A DNA stretch of 64,000 nucleotides from Nocardioides sp. T2.26MG-1 (GTDB lineage Bacteria; Actinomycetota; Actinomycetes; Propionibacteriales; Nocardioidaceae). The position numbers and the translations under genes were made by a program. The stretch lies in contig NZ_CATNLZ010000023.1 in the NCBI RefSeq assembly GCF_950101795.1, positions 310,001-374,000 on the forward strand, read 5' to 3'. Below, in pieces: positions 7,950-18,409 of the stretch. A model generated the notes under the pieces. The model was given only the letters and a program-made list of their open reading frames with translations. It did no database searches and was not told the origin of the DNA. The number at the start of each line of letters is the position of its first letter. Position 1 is the first letter of the stretch.

Positions 7950-9449
7950 TCAGTCGGTCGAGGCGGCGGGCGAGCCCGCGAAGCCGGCGTGGCCGGGTCG
8001 CTCGAAGAACAGCACCGCCACGAGCCCGAGGACCAGGACGGCCGGGGGCAGCAGCATCGAGGTGGCCATCGCCTGGCTGAAGTGGTCGGCCACCTGGGGT
8101 GGCAGCGTGACCGGGCCGCCGTCGCCGCCCTCGCCGGTGAACGCCGGCAGGCCCTCGGCCGCGAGCCGGGAGTCCATCAGCACCGCGATCGCGGCGGAGC
8201 CGAGCACCGCGCCCACCTGGCGGGTCGCGTTGTAGACGCCCGACCCGGCGCCGGCGAGCTGCATCGGCAGGTTGCGCGTCGCGGTGGCGCTGTTGGGGGC
8301 CCACACGCAGGCGTTGCCGATGCCGAGCAGGAGCATCGGCAGCACCAGCCACCAGATGTCGATCTCGGGGGTCATCAGCGCCGAGAGCCACACCAGCGAG
8401 CCGATGATGCAGGCGAACCCGAAGCTCGTGATCAGCCGCGGGTGCACCCGGTCGGTGAGCCGGCCGACGTTGCGGGCCAGCAGGATCGTCATCACCGCCA
8501 TCGGCACCAGCAGCAGCGCCGACCGGGTCGGGCTGAGCCCGCGGACCACCTGGGCCCAGATCATGATCGGGATCGCCATCGCGGTGATCGCGAAGCCCAT
8601 CGCCGAGATCGCGACGTTGGCCAGCGAGAAGTTGCGGTCGGCGAACAGCCGCAGCGGCACCAGCGGCTCGCGGGTGTTGCGGGCCTGCCACAGGACGAAG
8701 AGCCCCAGCACGATCAGGCCGACCGCGATCAGCGTCAGGATCACGCCGTTCCAGGAGTACTGGTGGCCCTCCTGGATGCCGAACACCAGCAGGAACATGC
8801 CCACGCCGCTGAGCGCGACCCCGAGCCAGTCGAAGCGGTGGGTGTGGGTCTCCAGCCGCGGCACGAGGCGTACGGCGAGCGCGAACCCGGCCAGCCCGAC
8901 CGGGACGTTGATGAAGAAGATCCACTCCCAGCCCAGGCCGTCGACCAGCACGCCGCCGAGGATCGGGCCGACCAGCGTCGCCACCCCCGCGGTCGCCCCC
9001 CACAGCGCCATCGCGGCACCGCGCCGGTGGGCCGGGAAGATGCGGGTGATGATCGCCATCGTCTGCGGGGTCATCATCGACGCGCCGAAGCCCTGGACCA
9101 CCCGGGCCGCGATCAGCATCTCGATGCTGCCGGTCAGGCCGCACCACAGCGAGGCGAGCGTGAACACCGTGAGACCGGTGAGGTAGAGCCGCTTGGGCCC
9201 GAACCGGTCGCCGAGCCGGCCGGTGATCAGCACCGGCACGGCGTAGGCCAGCAGGTAGGCGCTGGTCACCCACACGACGTTGTTCACGTCGGCGTGGAGG
9301 TCCTCGATGATCGCCGGCGTCGCGACCGAGACGATCGTGGTGTCGACCAGGATCATGAAGAAGCCGATGCACAGCGCGAACAGCGCCGGCCAGGGCTCCT
9401 TGCCGTCGGTCGCCGGCACGAGGTCGGGAGAGGTGGCGGGTTGGGTCAC
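7950..9449 (-). CDS. MFS drug efflux transporter, DHA2 (EmrB/QacA) family
   Basis: About 499 residues with 14 predicted membrane segments. LALD-like motif C region LVDTTIVSVATPAI sits in TM1, and GRLGDRFGPKRLY is the motif A loop between TM2 and TM3. The family exports hydrophobic or cationic compounds by proton antiport. The start is uncertain: GTG at 9449 (VTQPATSPDL) is chosen, with GTG 9464 and TTG 9461 close by; GGTGGG lies just upstream of these. The gene is divergent from the DUF3151 gene and convergent with fba. No dedicated regulator is adjacent. Confidence 0.85.
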   Translation of the reverse strand: MTQPATSPDLVPATDGKEPWPALFALCIGFFMILVDTTIVSVATPAIIEDLHADVNNVVWVTSAYLLAYAVPVLITGRLGDRFGPKRLYLTGLTVFTLASLWCGLTGSIEMLIAARVVQGFGASMMTPQTMAIITRIFPAHRRGAAMALWGATAGVATLVGPILGGVLVDGLGWEWIFFINVPVGLAGFALAVRLVPRLETHTHRFDWLGVALSGVGMFLLVFGIQEGHQYSWNGVILTLIAVGLIVLGLFVLWQARNTREPLVPLRLFADRNFSLANVAISAMGFAITAMAIPIMIWAQVVRGLSPTRSALLLVPMAVMTILLARNVGRLTDRVHPRLITSFGFACIIGSLVWLSALMTPEIDIWWLVLPMLLLGIGNACVWAPNSATATRNLPMQLAGAGSGVYNATRQVGAVLGSAAIAVLMDSRLAAEGLPAFTGEGGDGGPVTLPPQVADHFSQAMATSMLLPPAVLVLGLVAVLFFERPGHAGFAGSPAASTD

Positions 9450-9486
9450 GGGGACACTCAACACCCCACCGTGGACAATCGACCAT

Positions 9487-9927
9487 ATGAATTCGTTGAC
9501 GCCCGGTGCCGACCTGATGGCGGGCCCCCCGCCGACCCACCTCCCCGAGGACCCGGCGGCCGCCGAGCTCGTCGAGGACGCCGACGTCATGGAGGTGGTC
9601 CGCCGGCACCCCGAGTCGCCGATCGCCTGGGCGACGCTGGGCATGGTGCTGGCCAACCAGGCCGAGGACCTCGACGACATCGTGACCGTCTACGCCTACG
9701 CCCGGGTCGGCTACCACCGCAGTCTCGACCAGCTGCGCCGCAACGGCTGGAAGGGGCACGGCCCGGTCCCGTGGGAGCACGAGCCCAACCGCGGCTTCCT
9801 GCAGTCGCTCGCGCTGCTGGCGCTGGCGGCCCGCCAGATCGGCGAGACCGCCGAGTGGGAGCGGTGCGCCCAGTTCCTCAAGGACTCCAGCCCGACGGCG
9901 TACGACGAGCTCCTCGGCGACGAGTGA
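9487..9927 (+). CDS. DUF3151 family protein
   Basis: A 146-residue soluble protein with the DUF3151 look: a central alpha-helical core with PIAWATLGMVLANQ, YAYARVGYHRSLDQLRRNGWKG and PWEHEPNRGFLQSLALL. Function is unknown. The family is confined to actinobacteria and, from memory, lies close to fba and purA in mycobacteria too, which supports the call. The ATG follows a GACAAT hexamer by 7 nt, so the mRNA is probably leaderless. Confidence 0.85.
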   Translation: MNSLTPGADLMAGPPPTHLPEDPAAAELVEDADVMEVVRRHPESPIAWATLGMVLANQAEDLDDIVTVYAYARVGYHRSLDQLRRNGWKGHGPVPWEHEPNRGFLQSLALLALAARQIGETAEWERCAQFLKDSSPTAYDELLGDE

Positions 9928-9928
9928 C

Positions 9929-9972
9929 GCCGGGCTGAGGGCGGGCTGAGGCCGGGCTGAGGCCGGGCTGAG
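9929..9972 (+). repeat. four tandem 11-bp repeats
   Basis: Four near-identical copies of GCCGGGCTGAG follow the DUF3151 stop codon directly. They look like replication-slippage repeats, and no function is apparent. Confidence 0.6.
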
Positions 9973-9983
9973 ACGGGAGCCGG

Positions 9984-10877
9984 TCAGGCCCGGGCGATCC
10001 GCAGCAGCTCCGCGAGTGCGCCCGCGGGCCGGCGGCTGGGCAGCCAGACCGCCCGCAGCGAGCGGCCGAGGTCGAGACCGGCGACCGGGACCACCGCGAG
10101 CTGACCGGCCGCGACCTCGGCCGCGACGGCGAGGTCGCTGAGCACGGCCGGCGCCTCGCCCTGGGCGGCCGCCGCCTTCACCGCGGCGGTGCTCGCCAGC
10201 GCCAGCCGCGACGGCCCCAGCTCGAGCCCGGTGCGGGCGAGCGCGCGGACCAGGGTCTCCCGGGTGCCCGACCCCGCCTCGCGCAGGACCAGGTCGGCCG
10301 CGACCAGCTCCTCGGGCGCCAGCGGCGTCCGGCGCCGGGCCCACGGGTGGTCCGGGTCGACCACGACCACGAGCGTGTCGTGGGCCACCGTGGTCGAGGA
10401 CAGTGATGCCGGCACCCGCGGCGACTCGACGAAGCCGAGGGCCACCTCGCCGCGCTCGACGCGGGCCAGGACGTCCACGGAGTTGCCGACCTCGAGGCTG
10501 AGGTGCAGGTCGGGGTGGGCCCGGCGGAACCGGGCCAGCCAGCGGGGCGCCAGGTACTCCGCGACGGTCAGGCTGGCGGCCACCGCCACGTGGGCGGCGC
10601 GCTGCTCGGCCAGGGAGCGGGCGCCGAGGGTCACCCGGTCGACCGCGGTGAGCGCCTCGCGTGCCCAGGCCTCGACCACCTCGCCCTCCGTGGTGAGCCG
10701 GGAGCCGCCCGGGGTGCGGACCAGCAGCGTGAGCCGCAGCTGTCGCTCGAGCCGGGTCAGGGACCGGCTCGCGTTCGGCTGGGCCATGCCGAGCTCGCGT
10801 GCCGCGGCGCCGAGCGACCCGCTCTCGGCCACGCGGACGAGGAGGTCGAGCGCGGTCAGGTCGGGTCGCGACGTCAT
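9984..10877 (-). CDS. LysR-family transcriptional regulator
   Basis: 297 residues of classic LysR layout: an N-terminal winged HTH (about 5-65, with LGAAARELGMAQPNASRSLTRLE) and a periplasmic-binding-protein-like effector domain (about 88-297). It is divergent from a YeiH-type exporter gene, the usual LysR arrangement. An inverted repeat in the shared promoter region is the probable operator. E. coli YeiE/yeiH is a comparable pairing. The effector is unknown; sulfite or a related sulfur compound is a guess from that analogy. Confidence 0.88.
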   Translation of the reverse strand: MTSRPDLTALDLLVRVAESGSLGAAARELGMAQPNASRSLTRLERQLRLTLLVRTPGGSRLTTEGEVVEAWAREALTAVDRVTLGARSLAEQRAAHVAVAASLTVAEYLAPRWLARFRRAHPDLHLSLEVGNSVDVLARVERGEVALGFVESPRVPASLSSTTVAHDTLVVVVDPDHPWARRRTPLAPEELVAADLVLREAGSGTRETLVRALARTGLELGPSRLALASTAAVKAAAAQGEAPAVLSDLAVAAEVAAGQLAVVPVAGLDLGRSLRAVWLPSRRPAGALAELLRIARA

Positions 10878-10885
10878 GCCCGAAT

Positions 10886-10911
10886 GATATGGCGAACCAG
10901 ATGCCCATATC
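10886..10911. promoter_or_regulatory. putative LysR operator
   Basis: GATATGG (10886-10892) and CCATATC (10905-10911) form an interrupted palindrome only 9 bp upstream of the LysR start codon, inside the divergent promoter region. The AT-rich half-sites stand out from the local GC content. Confidence 0.6.
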
Positions 10912-10978
10912 GATCACGCATGAGTGCAGGTGGGATCGACGGCTACCGCGGCACCAGCCGGGGCTCGACGCTGGAGTC

Positions 10979-11941
10979 ATGGTCCCCGCCCGTCTGCCCG
11001 GTCTCGGGCTCGCCGTCCTCGGCGGCGCCGCGGCGCTCGCCGGCCACGCCGTCGTGCCGGCCCTGAGCCCGACCCTGGTCGCGATCGCCCTCGGCGTCGC
11101 GCTCGCGACCGCCGGCGGGGTCCGCGAGCCGGTGCGCCCGGGGCTGCGCGTCGCGTCCCGCCACGTGCTCCGGATCGGGGTGGCGCTGCTCGGCCTGCAG
11201 CTGGTGCTCCCCGAGATCGTCGCGCTCGGCTGGCCGGTGCTCGTCGTGATCGCGGGGGTGGTCGTGCTCGGCATCGCCGGGACGCTCGCGCTCGGGCGTC
11301 TGATCGGGGTCCGCGCCGAGACCGCCCTGCTCGTGGCCTGCGGCTTCTCGATCTGCGGCGCCGCCGCGGTGGCGGCCGTGGACGGCGTGCGCACGTCGAA
11401 GGACGAGGACGTCGCCACGGTGGTGTCCCTGGTCGTCGTGTTCGGCAGCGGCGCGATGCTCCTGCTGCCCGCCGTCGCCGCCCTCGCCGGGCTCGACCCG
11501 GTGGCGGCCGGGGCGTGGTCCGGGGCGTCGATCCACGAGGTGGGGCAGGTCGTCGTCGCCGGCGGGCTCGTCGGCGGCGGGGCGGTCCAGATCGCCGTGG
11601 CGGTGAAGCTCGGCCGGGTGCTGCTCCTCGCGCCGGTGCTGGCCGGGATCTCGCTGCGCGCCCGGGGCGCCACGGGGACCAGGCCGCCGCTGGTGCCGGG
11701 GTTCGTGGCCGTGTTCGTGGGCCTCGCGGCCGCGCGCACGTTCCTCCCGCTCCCCGGCGGGCTGCTCGACGCGGCGGCGTTCGTGCAGGCCGCCACCCTG
11801 GCCGCGGCGATGTTCGCGCTCGGGTGCGCGCTCGAGCCCGCGGTGCTGCGCCGGACCGGCCGGCCGCTCCTGCTGCTCGCCACGGCGGCGACCGCCCTGG
11901 TGGCGCTGCTCGGACTCCCGGCCGCGTTCGTCGCCGGCTGA
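10979..11941 (+). CDS. YeiH/UPF0324-family membrane exporter
   Basis: A 320-residue polytopic protein with about ten hydrophobic segments. Family signatures are GFSICGAAAVAA (about 123-134) and SIHEVGQVVVAG (about 183-194). YeiH-like proteins are annotated as putative sulfate or sulfonate exporters, but evidence is thin. The ATG start has GGAG five to eight nt upstream. It is divergent from the LysR gene that probably controls it and ends 18 nt before lysS, so read-through is possible. Confidence 0.82.
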   Translation: MVPARLPGLGLAVLGGAAALAGHAVVPALSPTLVAIALGVALATAGGVREPVRPGLRVASRHVLRIGVALLGLQLVLPEIVALGWPVLVVIAGVVVLGIAGTLALGRLIGVRAETALLVACGFSICGAAAVAAVDGVRTSKDEDVATVVSLVVVFGSGAMLLLPAVAALAGLDPVAAGAWSGASIHEVGQVVVAGGLVGGGAVQIAVAVKLGRVLLLAPVLAGISLRARGATGTRPPLVPGFVAVFVGLAAARTFLPLPGGLLDAAAFVQAATLAAAMFALGCALEPAVLRRTGRPLLLLATAATALVALLGLPAAFVAG

Positions 11942-11947
11942 CGTCGG

Positions 11948-11953
11948 TAGCCT
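11948..11953 (+). promoter_or_regulatory. -10 hexamer of lysS (leaderless)
   Basis: TAGCCT lies 6 nt before the GTG start of lysS, within the short gap after the exporter gene. This indicates that lysS has its own promoter. Confidence 0.55.
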
Positions 11954-11959
11954 TGCCCG

Positions 11960-13468
11960 GTGACCGACGCCGCCGTACCCCCCACGCCCGAGGACGACCT
12001 GCCCGACCAGATGCGGGTGCGCCGGGCCAAGCGGGCCCGGCTGCTGGAGGAGGGCCGAGAGGCCTACCCGGTCGTGGTGCCGCGCACGCACACGCTCGCC
12101 CAGGTGCGCGAGACGTGGGGCCACCTCGAGGCCGGCGAGGAGACCCAGGACGAGGTCGCGGTCACCGGCCGCGTGGTGTTCATCCGCAACACCGGCAAGC
12201 TCTGCTTCGCCACCCTCCAGGAGGGCGTCGGCACCCGGCTCCAGGTGATGCTCAGCCTGGCCGAGGTCGGCGAGGAGTCGCTCGCGGACTGGAAGGCCAC
12301 CGTCGACCTGGGCGACCACGTCGCCGTCGAGGGCCGGGTGATCTCCTCCAAGCGCGGCGAGCTCTCCGTGATGGCGTCCTCGTGGGCGATGGCGTCCAAG
12401 GCGCTGCGCCCGCTGCCGGTGCTGCACAAGGAGCTCTCCGAGGAGGCGCGGGTCCGGCAGCGGTACGCCGACCTCGTCGTGCGACAGGAGGCCCGCGACA
12501 TGGTCCGCACCCGGGCCGCGGTCGTGCGCGCCGTACGCCGGACGCTCGAGGACCAGGGCTACCTCGAGATCGAGACGCCGGTGCTCCAGCTGATCCACGG
12601 CGGCGCCCGGGCGCGCCCGTTCCGCACGCACATGAACGCGTTCGACCAGGAGATGACGCTGCGGATCGCCCTGGAGCTGAACCTGAAGAAGGCCGTGGTC
12701 GGCGGCGTCGACCAGGTCTTCGAGATCGGCCGGATCTTCCGCAACGAGGGCTCGGACTCCACGCACAGCCCGGAGTTCACGATGCTCGAGGTCTACCAGG
12801 CCTACGGCGACCAGCACACGATGGCCGTGCTGATGAAGGACATGCTCCTGGCCGCCGCCGACGCCCTCGGCTCGCGCACCATCGAGACCCCGGCCGGCAC
12901 CATCGACCTCGACACCGAGTGGCGCTGGCTGCCGGTGTACACCGGCGTCAGCGAGGCCGTCGGCCAGGAGATCACCCCGGACACCGACGTCGCGACGCTG
13001 CGCGCGCTGATGGACGAGCGCGAGCTCACCTACGACCCCGCGTGGGGCGCCGAGAAGCTGGTGCTCGAGCTGCTGAGCGAGATCGTCGAGCCGACGCTGA
13101 TCCAGCCGACGTTCGTCTGCGACTACCCGCCCTCGGCCCAGCCGCTGGCCCGCCCGCACCGTGACGACCCGCGCCTGATCGAGGCCTGGGACCTGATCAT
13201 CGGCGGCGTCGAGCGCGGCACGGCGTTCAGTGAGCTCGTCGACCCGGTGATCCAGCGCGAGGTGCTCACCGAGCAGTCCCGACAGGCCGCCGGGGGAGAC
13301 GTCGAGGCGATGCAGCTCGACGAGGACTTCCTGCGGGCGCTGGAGTACGGCGCCCCGCCGATGGGCGGCCTGGGACTGGGCATCGACCGGCTGATCATGC
13401 TGTTCACCGGCGCCGGCATCCGCGAGACGATCCTGTTCCCGCACCTCAAGGCCGAAGCCGAGCGCTGA
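11960..13468 (+). CDS. lysS: class II lysyl-tRNA synthetase with divergent active site
   Basis: 502 residues of class IIb layout: an N-terminal OB-fold anticodon-binding domain (about 60-150) and a catalytic domain with motif 2 (FRNEGSDSTHSPEFTMLE, 260-277) and motif 3 (GLGLGIDRLIM, 470-480). ATP chemistry therefore looks intact. The lysine pocket is not typical. The family sequence PEL[YF]LKR is LELNLKK here, with N241 replacing the aromatic residue equivalent to E. coli LysU Tyr280, and GGAxARPF has an arginine at 217. It may be a second, specialised LysRS or an enzyme for a lysine analogue. A hairpin terminator follows. Confidence 0.85.
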   Translation: MTDAAVPPTPEDDLPDQMRVRRAKRARLLEEGREAYPVVVPRTHTLAQVRETWGHLEAGEETQDEVAVTGRVVFIRNTGKLCFATLQEGVGTRLQVMLSLAEVGEESLADWKATVDLGDHVAVEGRVISSKRGELSVMASSWAMASKALRPLPVLHKELSEEARVRQRYADLVVRQEARDMVRTRAAVVRAVRRTLEDQGYLEIETPVLQLIHGGARARPFRTHMNAFDQEMTLRIALELNLKKAVVGGVDQVFEIGRIFRNEGSDSTHSPEFTMLEVYQAYGDQHTMAVLMKDMLLAAADALGSRTIETPAGTIDLDTEWRWLPVYTGVSEAVGQEITPDTDVATLRALMDERELTYDPAWGAEKLVLELLSEIVEPTLIQPTFVCDYPPSAQPLARPHRDDPRLIEAWDLIIGGVERGTAFSELVDPVIQREVLTEQSRQAAGGDVEAMQLDEDFLRALEYGAPPMGGLGLGIDRLIMLFTGAGIRETILFPHLKAEAER

Positions 13469-13476
13469 TCTGGTCG

Positions 13477-13517
13477 GCGGGTGCCGGAACCCCACACGTG
13501 TGGCCCCGGCACCCCGC
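13477..13517. terminator. hairpin after lysS
   Basis: GCGGGTGCCGG (13477-13487) pairs with CCGGCACCCCGC (13506-13517) with one bulge. The loop holds a further palindrome, CCACACGTGTGG. It is a GC-rich actinobacterial-type terminator without a T tract. Confidence 0.65.
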
Positions 13518-13664
13518 CTGCGCGTGCGCCGGTTCGACCGATCCCCCGATGTGGGTCGCCCGGGCCGTACGGCCGCGCCCCGAGATGGTCCGCGGCCGTC
13601 TGCGCTGTGCCCGATCCTCGCATTGACCTGTCCGTGCCAACCGGGGAGAAGGTGCCGCTGGCAC

Positions 13665-13670
13665 TAAGAT
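13665..13670 (+). promoter_or_regulatory. -10 hexamer (TAAGAT)
   Basis: TAAGAT ends 6 nt before the ATG at 13677, again a leaderless layout. Confidence 0.6.
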
Positions 13671-13676
13671 GCCACG

Positions 13677-14666
13677 ATGGCGCGACCAGAGCCCACGACC
13701 GTCCTCGCCGCCCTCGGGTTCAGCCCCGCGGTCGAGCGGACCTACGAGCAGGTGCTGCGCCACTCGGGCCAGCGGGTGGCGTACGTGGCGGCGGCACTGC
13801 TGCGCTCGCCCGAGGAGCTGCTGTCCGAGCTCGACCCGCTCGTCGCCCGCGGGATGGTGCGCGTCACCGACGACCGGGTGCACGTGGAGTCGCCCGCCCA
13901 GGCGCTGGCGCGGCTCATCGTCGAGCTCAGCGAGGTGGCCTCCCACGCCCAGACCGAGCTGACGGCGCTGGCGAGCGCCGTACCCCTGCTGGTCGCACGG
14001 GCCGCGCGTCCGCCCGACAGCGAGCACCACGTCCTCCCCATCGACGGTGAGGTCAGCTCGGGGGGCGACCCGGGCGCGCTGATCGCGTCGCTGATCCGCA
14101 ACAGCCTGGGCGACCTGTCGTGGCTGCGGCCCGAGCAGTGGCGGGCCCCCCGCGAGCGGGACATGCTGGAGGTGGTCCGCGAGCTGATCGCCTCCGGGCG
14201 TCGGTCCCGGGCCATCTACCCGGTGCGGGCCCTGCGGGAGGCGCCCGACATCGTCCGGGCGCGGGCCGCGGCCGGCGAACAGATCCGGGTGGTCCCCGAG
14301 GTGCCGACCCGGATGTTCGTCATCGGGACCTCCCACGCCGTCGTGCCCGACCCCCTCGGCTTCGTGGACGAGCCGCGCATCCTGGTGCGGCAGCAGGGCA
14401 TCGTCGAGGCCCTCGGCCTGCTCTTCGAGATGATGTGGGAGCGGGCGTCCCCGGTCCCCGAGCTCGAGCAGCGCGAGGGGCGGCCCGACCTGCGCGCGTT
14501 CCTCCTGCGTCAGCTCGCCACCGGCGCCCAGGACGAGCAGATCGCCCGCCAGCTCGGCCTGAGCCTGCGCACCGTGCGACGCCGGGTCGCGGACCTGATG
14601 AGCGAGCTCGGCGCGGACTCCCGGTTCCAGGCCGGCGTCGAGGCGGTACGCCGCGGCTGGCTGTGA
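13677..14666 (+). CDS. TrmB/LuxR-type transcriptional regulator
   Basis: A 329-residue regulator. The N-terminus (about 10-70) resembles a TrmB-like winged helix (YEQVLRHSGQRVAYVAAALL), the middle carries an effector-like domain, and the C-terminus (about 275-325) is a LuxR-type HTH with DEQIARQLGLSLRTVRRRVA. This architecture is common in streptomycetes and nocardioids, but the ligands are unknown. It is preceded by a 208-bp gap containing the lysS terminator and its own promoter. The next gene starts 76 nt downstream on the same strand and could be co-transcribed. Confidence 0.78.
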   Translation: MARPEPTTVLAALGFSPAVERTYEQVLRHSGQRVAYVAAALLRSPEELLSELDPLVARGMVRVTDDRVHVESPAQALARLIVELSEVASHAQTELTALASAVPLLVARAARPPDSEHHVLPIDGEVSSGGDPGALIASLIRNSLGDLSWLRPEQWRAPRERDMLEVVRELIASGRRSRAIYPVRALREAPDIVRARAAAGEQIRVVPEVPTRMFVIGTSHAVVPDPLGFVDEPRILVRQQGIVEALGLLFEMMWERASPVPELEQREGRPDLRAFLLRQLATGAQDEQIARQLGLSLRTVRRRVADLMSELGADSRFQAGVEAVRRGWL

Positions 14667-14742
14667 GCGCGCGGTTCCGCGTCATGTCCATCGGGTAGCC
14701 TCCCCAAGACGTTGACCGACCGCGATGCGAGACGGGGACCGC

Positions 14743-16056
14743 ATGAAACTGGCCGGGCGAGTCCGGAAGCCTGATCCGAGGATGGTGGCGCTGAGCGTCG
14801 CCGGGGCGCTCGTCCTGGCCACGCTGGCGGCCTGCACCCCCGGCCCGGCGGCTCCCGTCGCCCTGACCACGGCGTCGAGCACCCTGTCGAGCGCCCAGGC
14901 GAGCACCCGCATCCCGGCCCCCGAACCGCACCCGCGCGCCGGCGCCGACTACACATTCGTCGCGGCCCCCGACTTCCTCAACCAGGACGTCGGCGACGTG
15001 ACCTCCCGGCCGGGCTGGGACCCCGGCGAGCCCAACTCGTGGACGCAGCGGCTGCAGACGAGCATCGACGTGTTCCTCGACGAGATCAAGGCACAGCGAC
15101 CCAGCTCCGTGCTGGTCACGGGAGACCTGGTGGAGGGCCACTGGTTCTCCGACATCGACCACACCGGCATCTTCGGCCCGTCCCGCACGCCCGCCCAGAA
15201 GAGCCACATGCTCCGCAATGCCGGCAACTTCTACGAGGACGTGTGGGCGCAGCGCTTCGCCGACCGGGACCTCGTCGTCCACGCCGCCGTGGGCGACCAC
15301 GACATCGGGGACAACCCGTGGTCGGGCAGCAGCAGCAAGATGCGGTTCAAGCGCAGCCAGATCCCGGCCATGAAGCGGATCTTCGCCCACCACTTCACCG
15401 ACCGCCCGAGCGGCGCGCACCGCTACCGCAGCCGGCCGCGCGGCACCCCGTGGGAGGGCACCGCCTACTCCGTCCACCTCTCACCCGACATCCTGCTGGT
15501 GACCCTGGACGTGTTCCACCAGACCCCCGACGGGATCCGCGTCGAGGTCGTCGGCGGCCAGCTCCGCTGGCTGGAGCACGTGCTGCGCGCGGCGAAGGAG
15601 CAGGGCACCAAGTGGATCATCGTGCAGGGGCACACGCCGATCGCGGAGCCGGTGCGCACCCGCAGCTCGAGCGGCCTGGAGCTGGAGCACGGGACGCGCT
15701 CGGAGGTGTGGCAGCTCTTCGCGAAGTACGGCGTCGACATGTACCTCTGCGGCGAGGTGCACGACACCACGTTCCGGCGGGCCGGTGGCGTCACCCAGGT
15801 CTCGACCGGGGGGCTGCTCTACAAGGGCGAGGCGACCTACATGACCGGCCGCGTCTACGGCCGGCGGATGGCCCTGGACGTCCGCGAGTTCGACTACACG
15901 CGAGGCCGGGGGCCCCAGCTCTGGCAGCTGGGCGCCTACCGCACCAAGGGCGTCAACGAGCTGCACCCGGGCAGCCACTCGGTCGGCACGCTGACGCTGA
16001 CCAGCGACGGCCGGGTGCTGCGCGGGACGGGCAAGCTCGCGCCGTACCACCGCTGA
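14743..16056 (+). CDS. secreted metallophosphoesterase lipoprotein
   Basis: About 437 residues. A type II signal peptide ends in LATLAAC with lipidated Cys31, so the protein is anchored outside the membrane. The calcineurin-like core is visible: VTGDLVEG (D128), GDHD in place of GNHD (184-187), GHTP (H297) and GEVH (337-340) where GHxH is usual. Two metal-ligand positions therefore deviate. It probably cleaves phosphomonoesters or diesters in the envelope; substrate unknown. ATG 14743 (MKLAGRV) gives a proper signal peptide; ATG 14725 is an alternative. Confidence 0.75.
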   Translation: MKLAGRVRKPDPRMVALSVAGALVLATLAACTPGPAAPVALTTASSTLSSAQASTRIPAPEPHPRAGADYTFVAAPDFLNQDVGDVTSRPGWDPGEPNSWTQRLQTSIDVFLDEIKAQRPSSVLVTGDLVEGHWFSDIDHTGIFGPSRTPAQKSHMLRNAGNFYEDVWAQRFADRDLVVHAAVGDHDIGDNPWSGSSSKMRFKRSQIPAMKRIFAHHFTDRPSGAHRYRSRPRGTPWEGTAYSVHLSPDILLVTLDVFHQTPDGIRVEVVGGQLRWLEHVLRAAKEQGTKWIIVQGHTPIAEPVRTRSSSGLELEHGTRSEVWQLFAKYGVDMYLCGEVHDTTFRRAGGVTQVSTGGLLYKGEATYMTGRVYGRRMALDVREFDYTRGRGPQLWQLGAYRTKGVNELHPGSHSVGTLTLTSDGRVLRGTGKLAPYHR

Positions 16057-16061
16057 CCCGG

Positions 16062-18403
<2,342 letters not shown>

Positions 18404-18409
18404 GGCGCC

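Noticed and set aside
9929..9972. Regulatory repeat array after the DUF3151 gene
   Set aside because: Short 11-bp units downstream of a stop codon and away from promoters are better explained by slippage.
6169..12030. A minus-strand frame open for almost 6 kb
   Set aside because: High GC leaves antisense frames open. Only the last 157 codons (6169-6642) form a recognisable protein; the rest is antisense or out of frame to fba, MFS, LysR and other clear genes.
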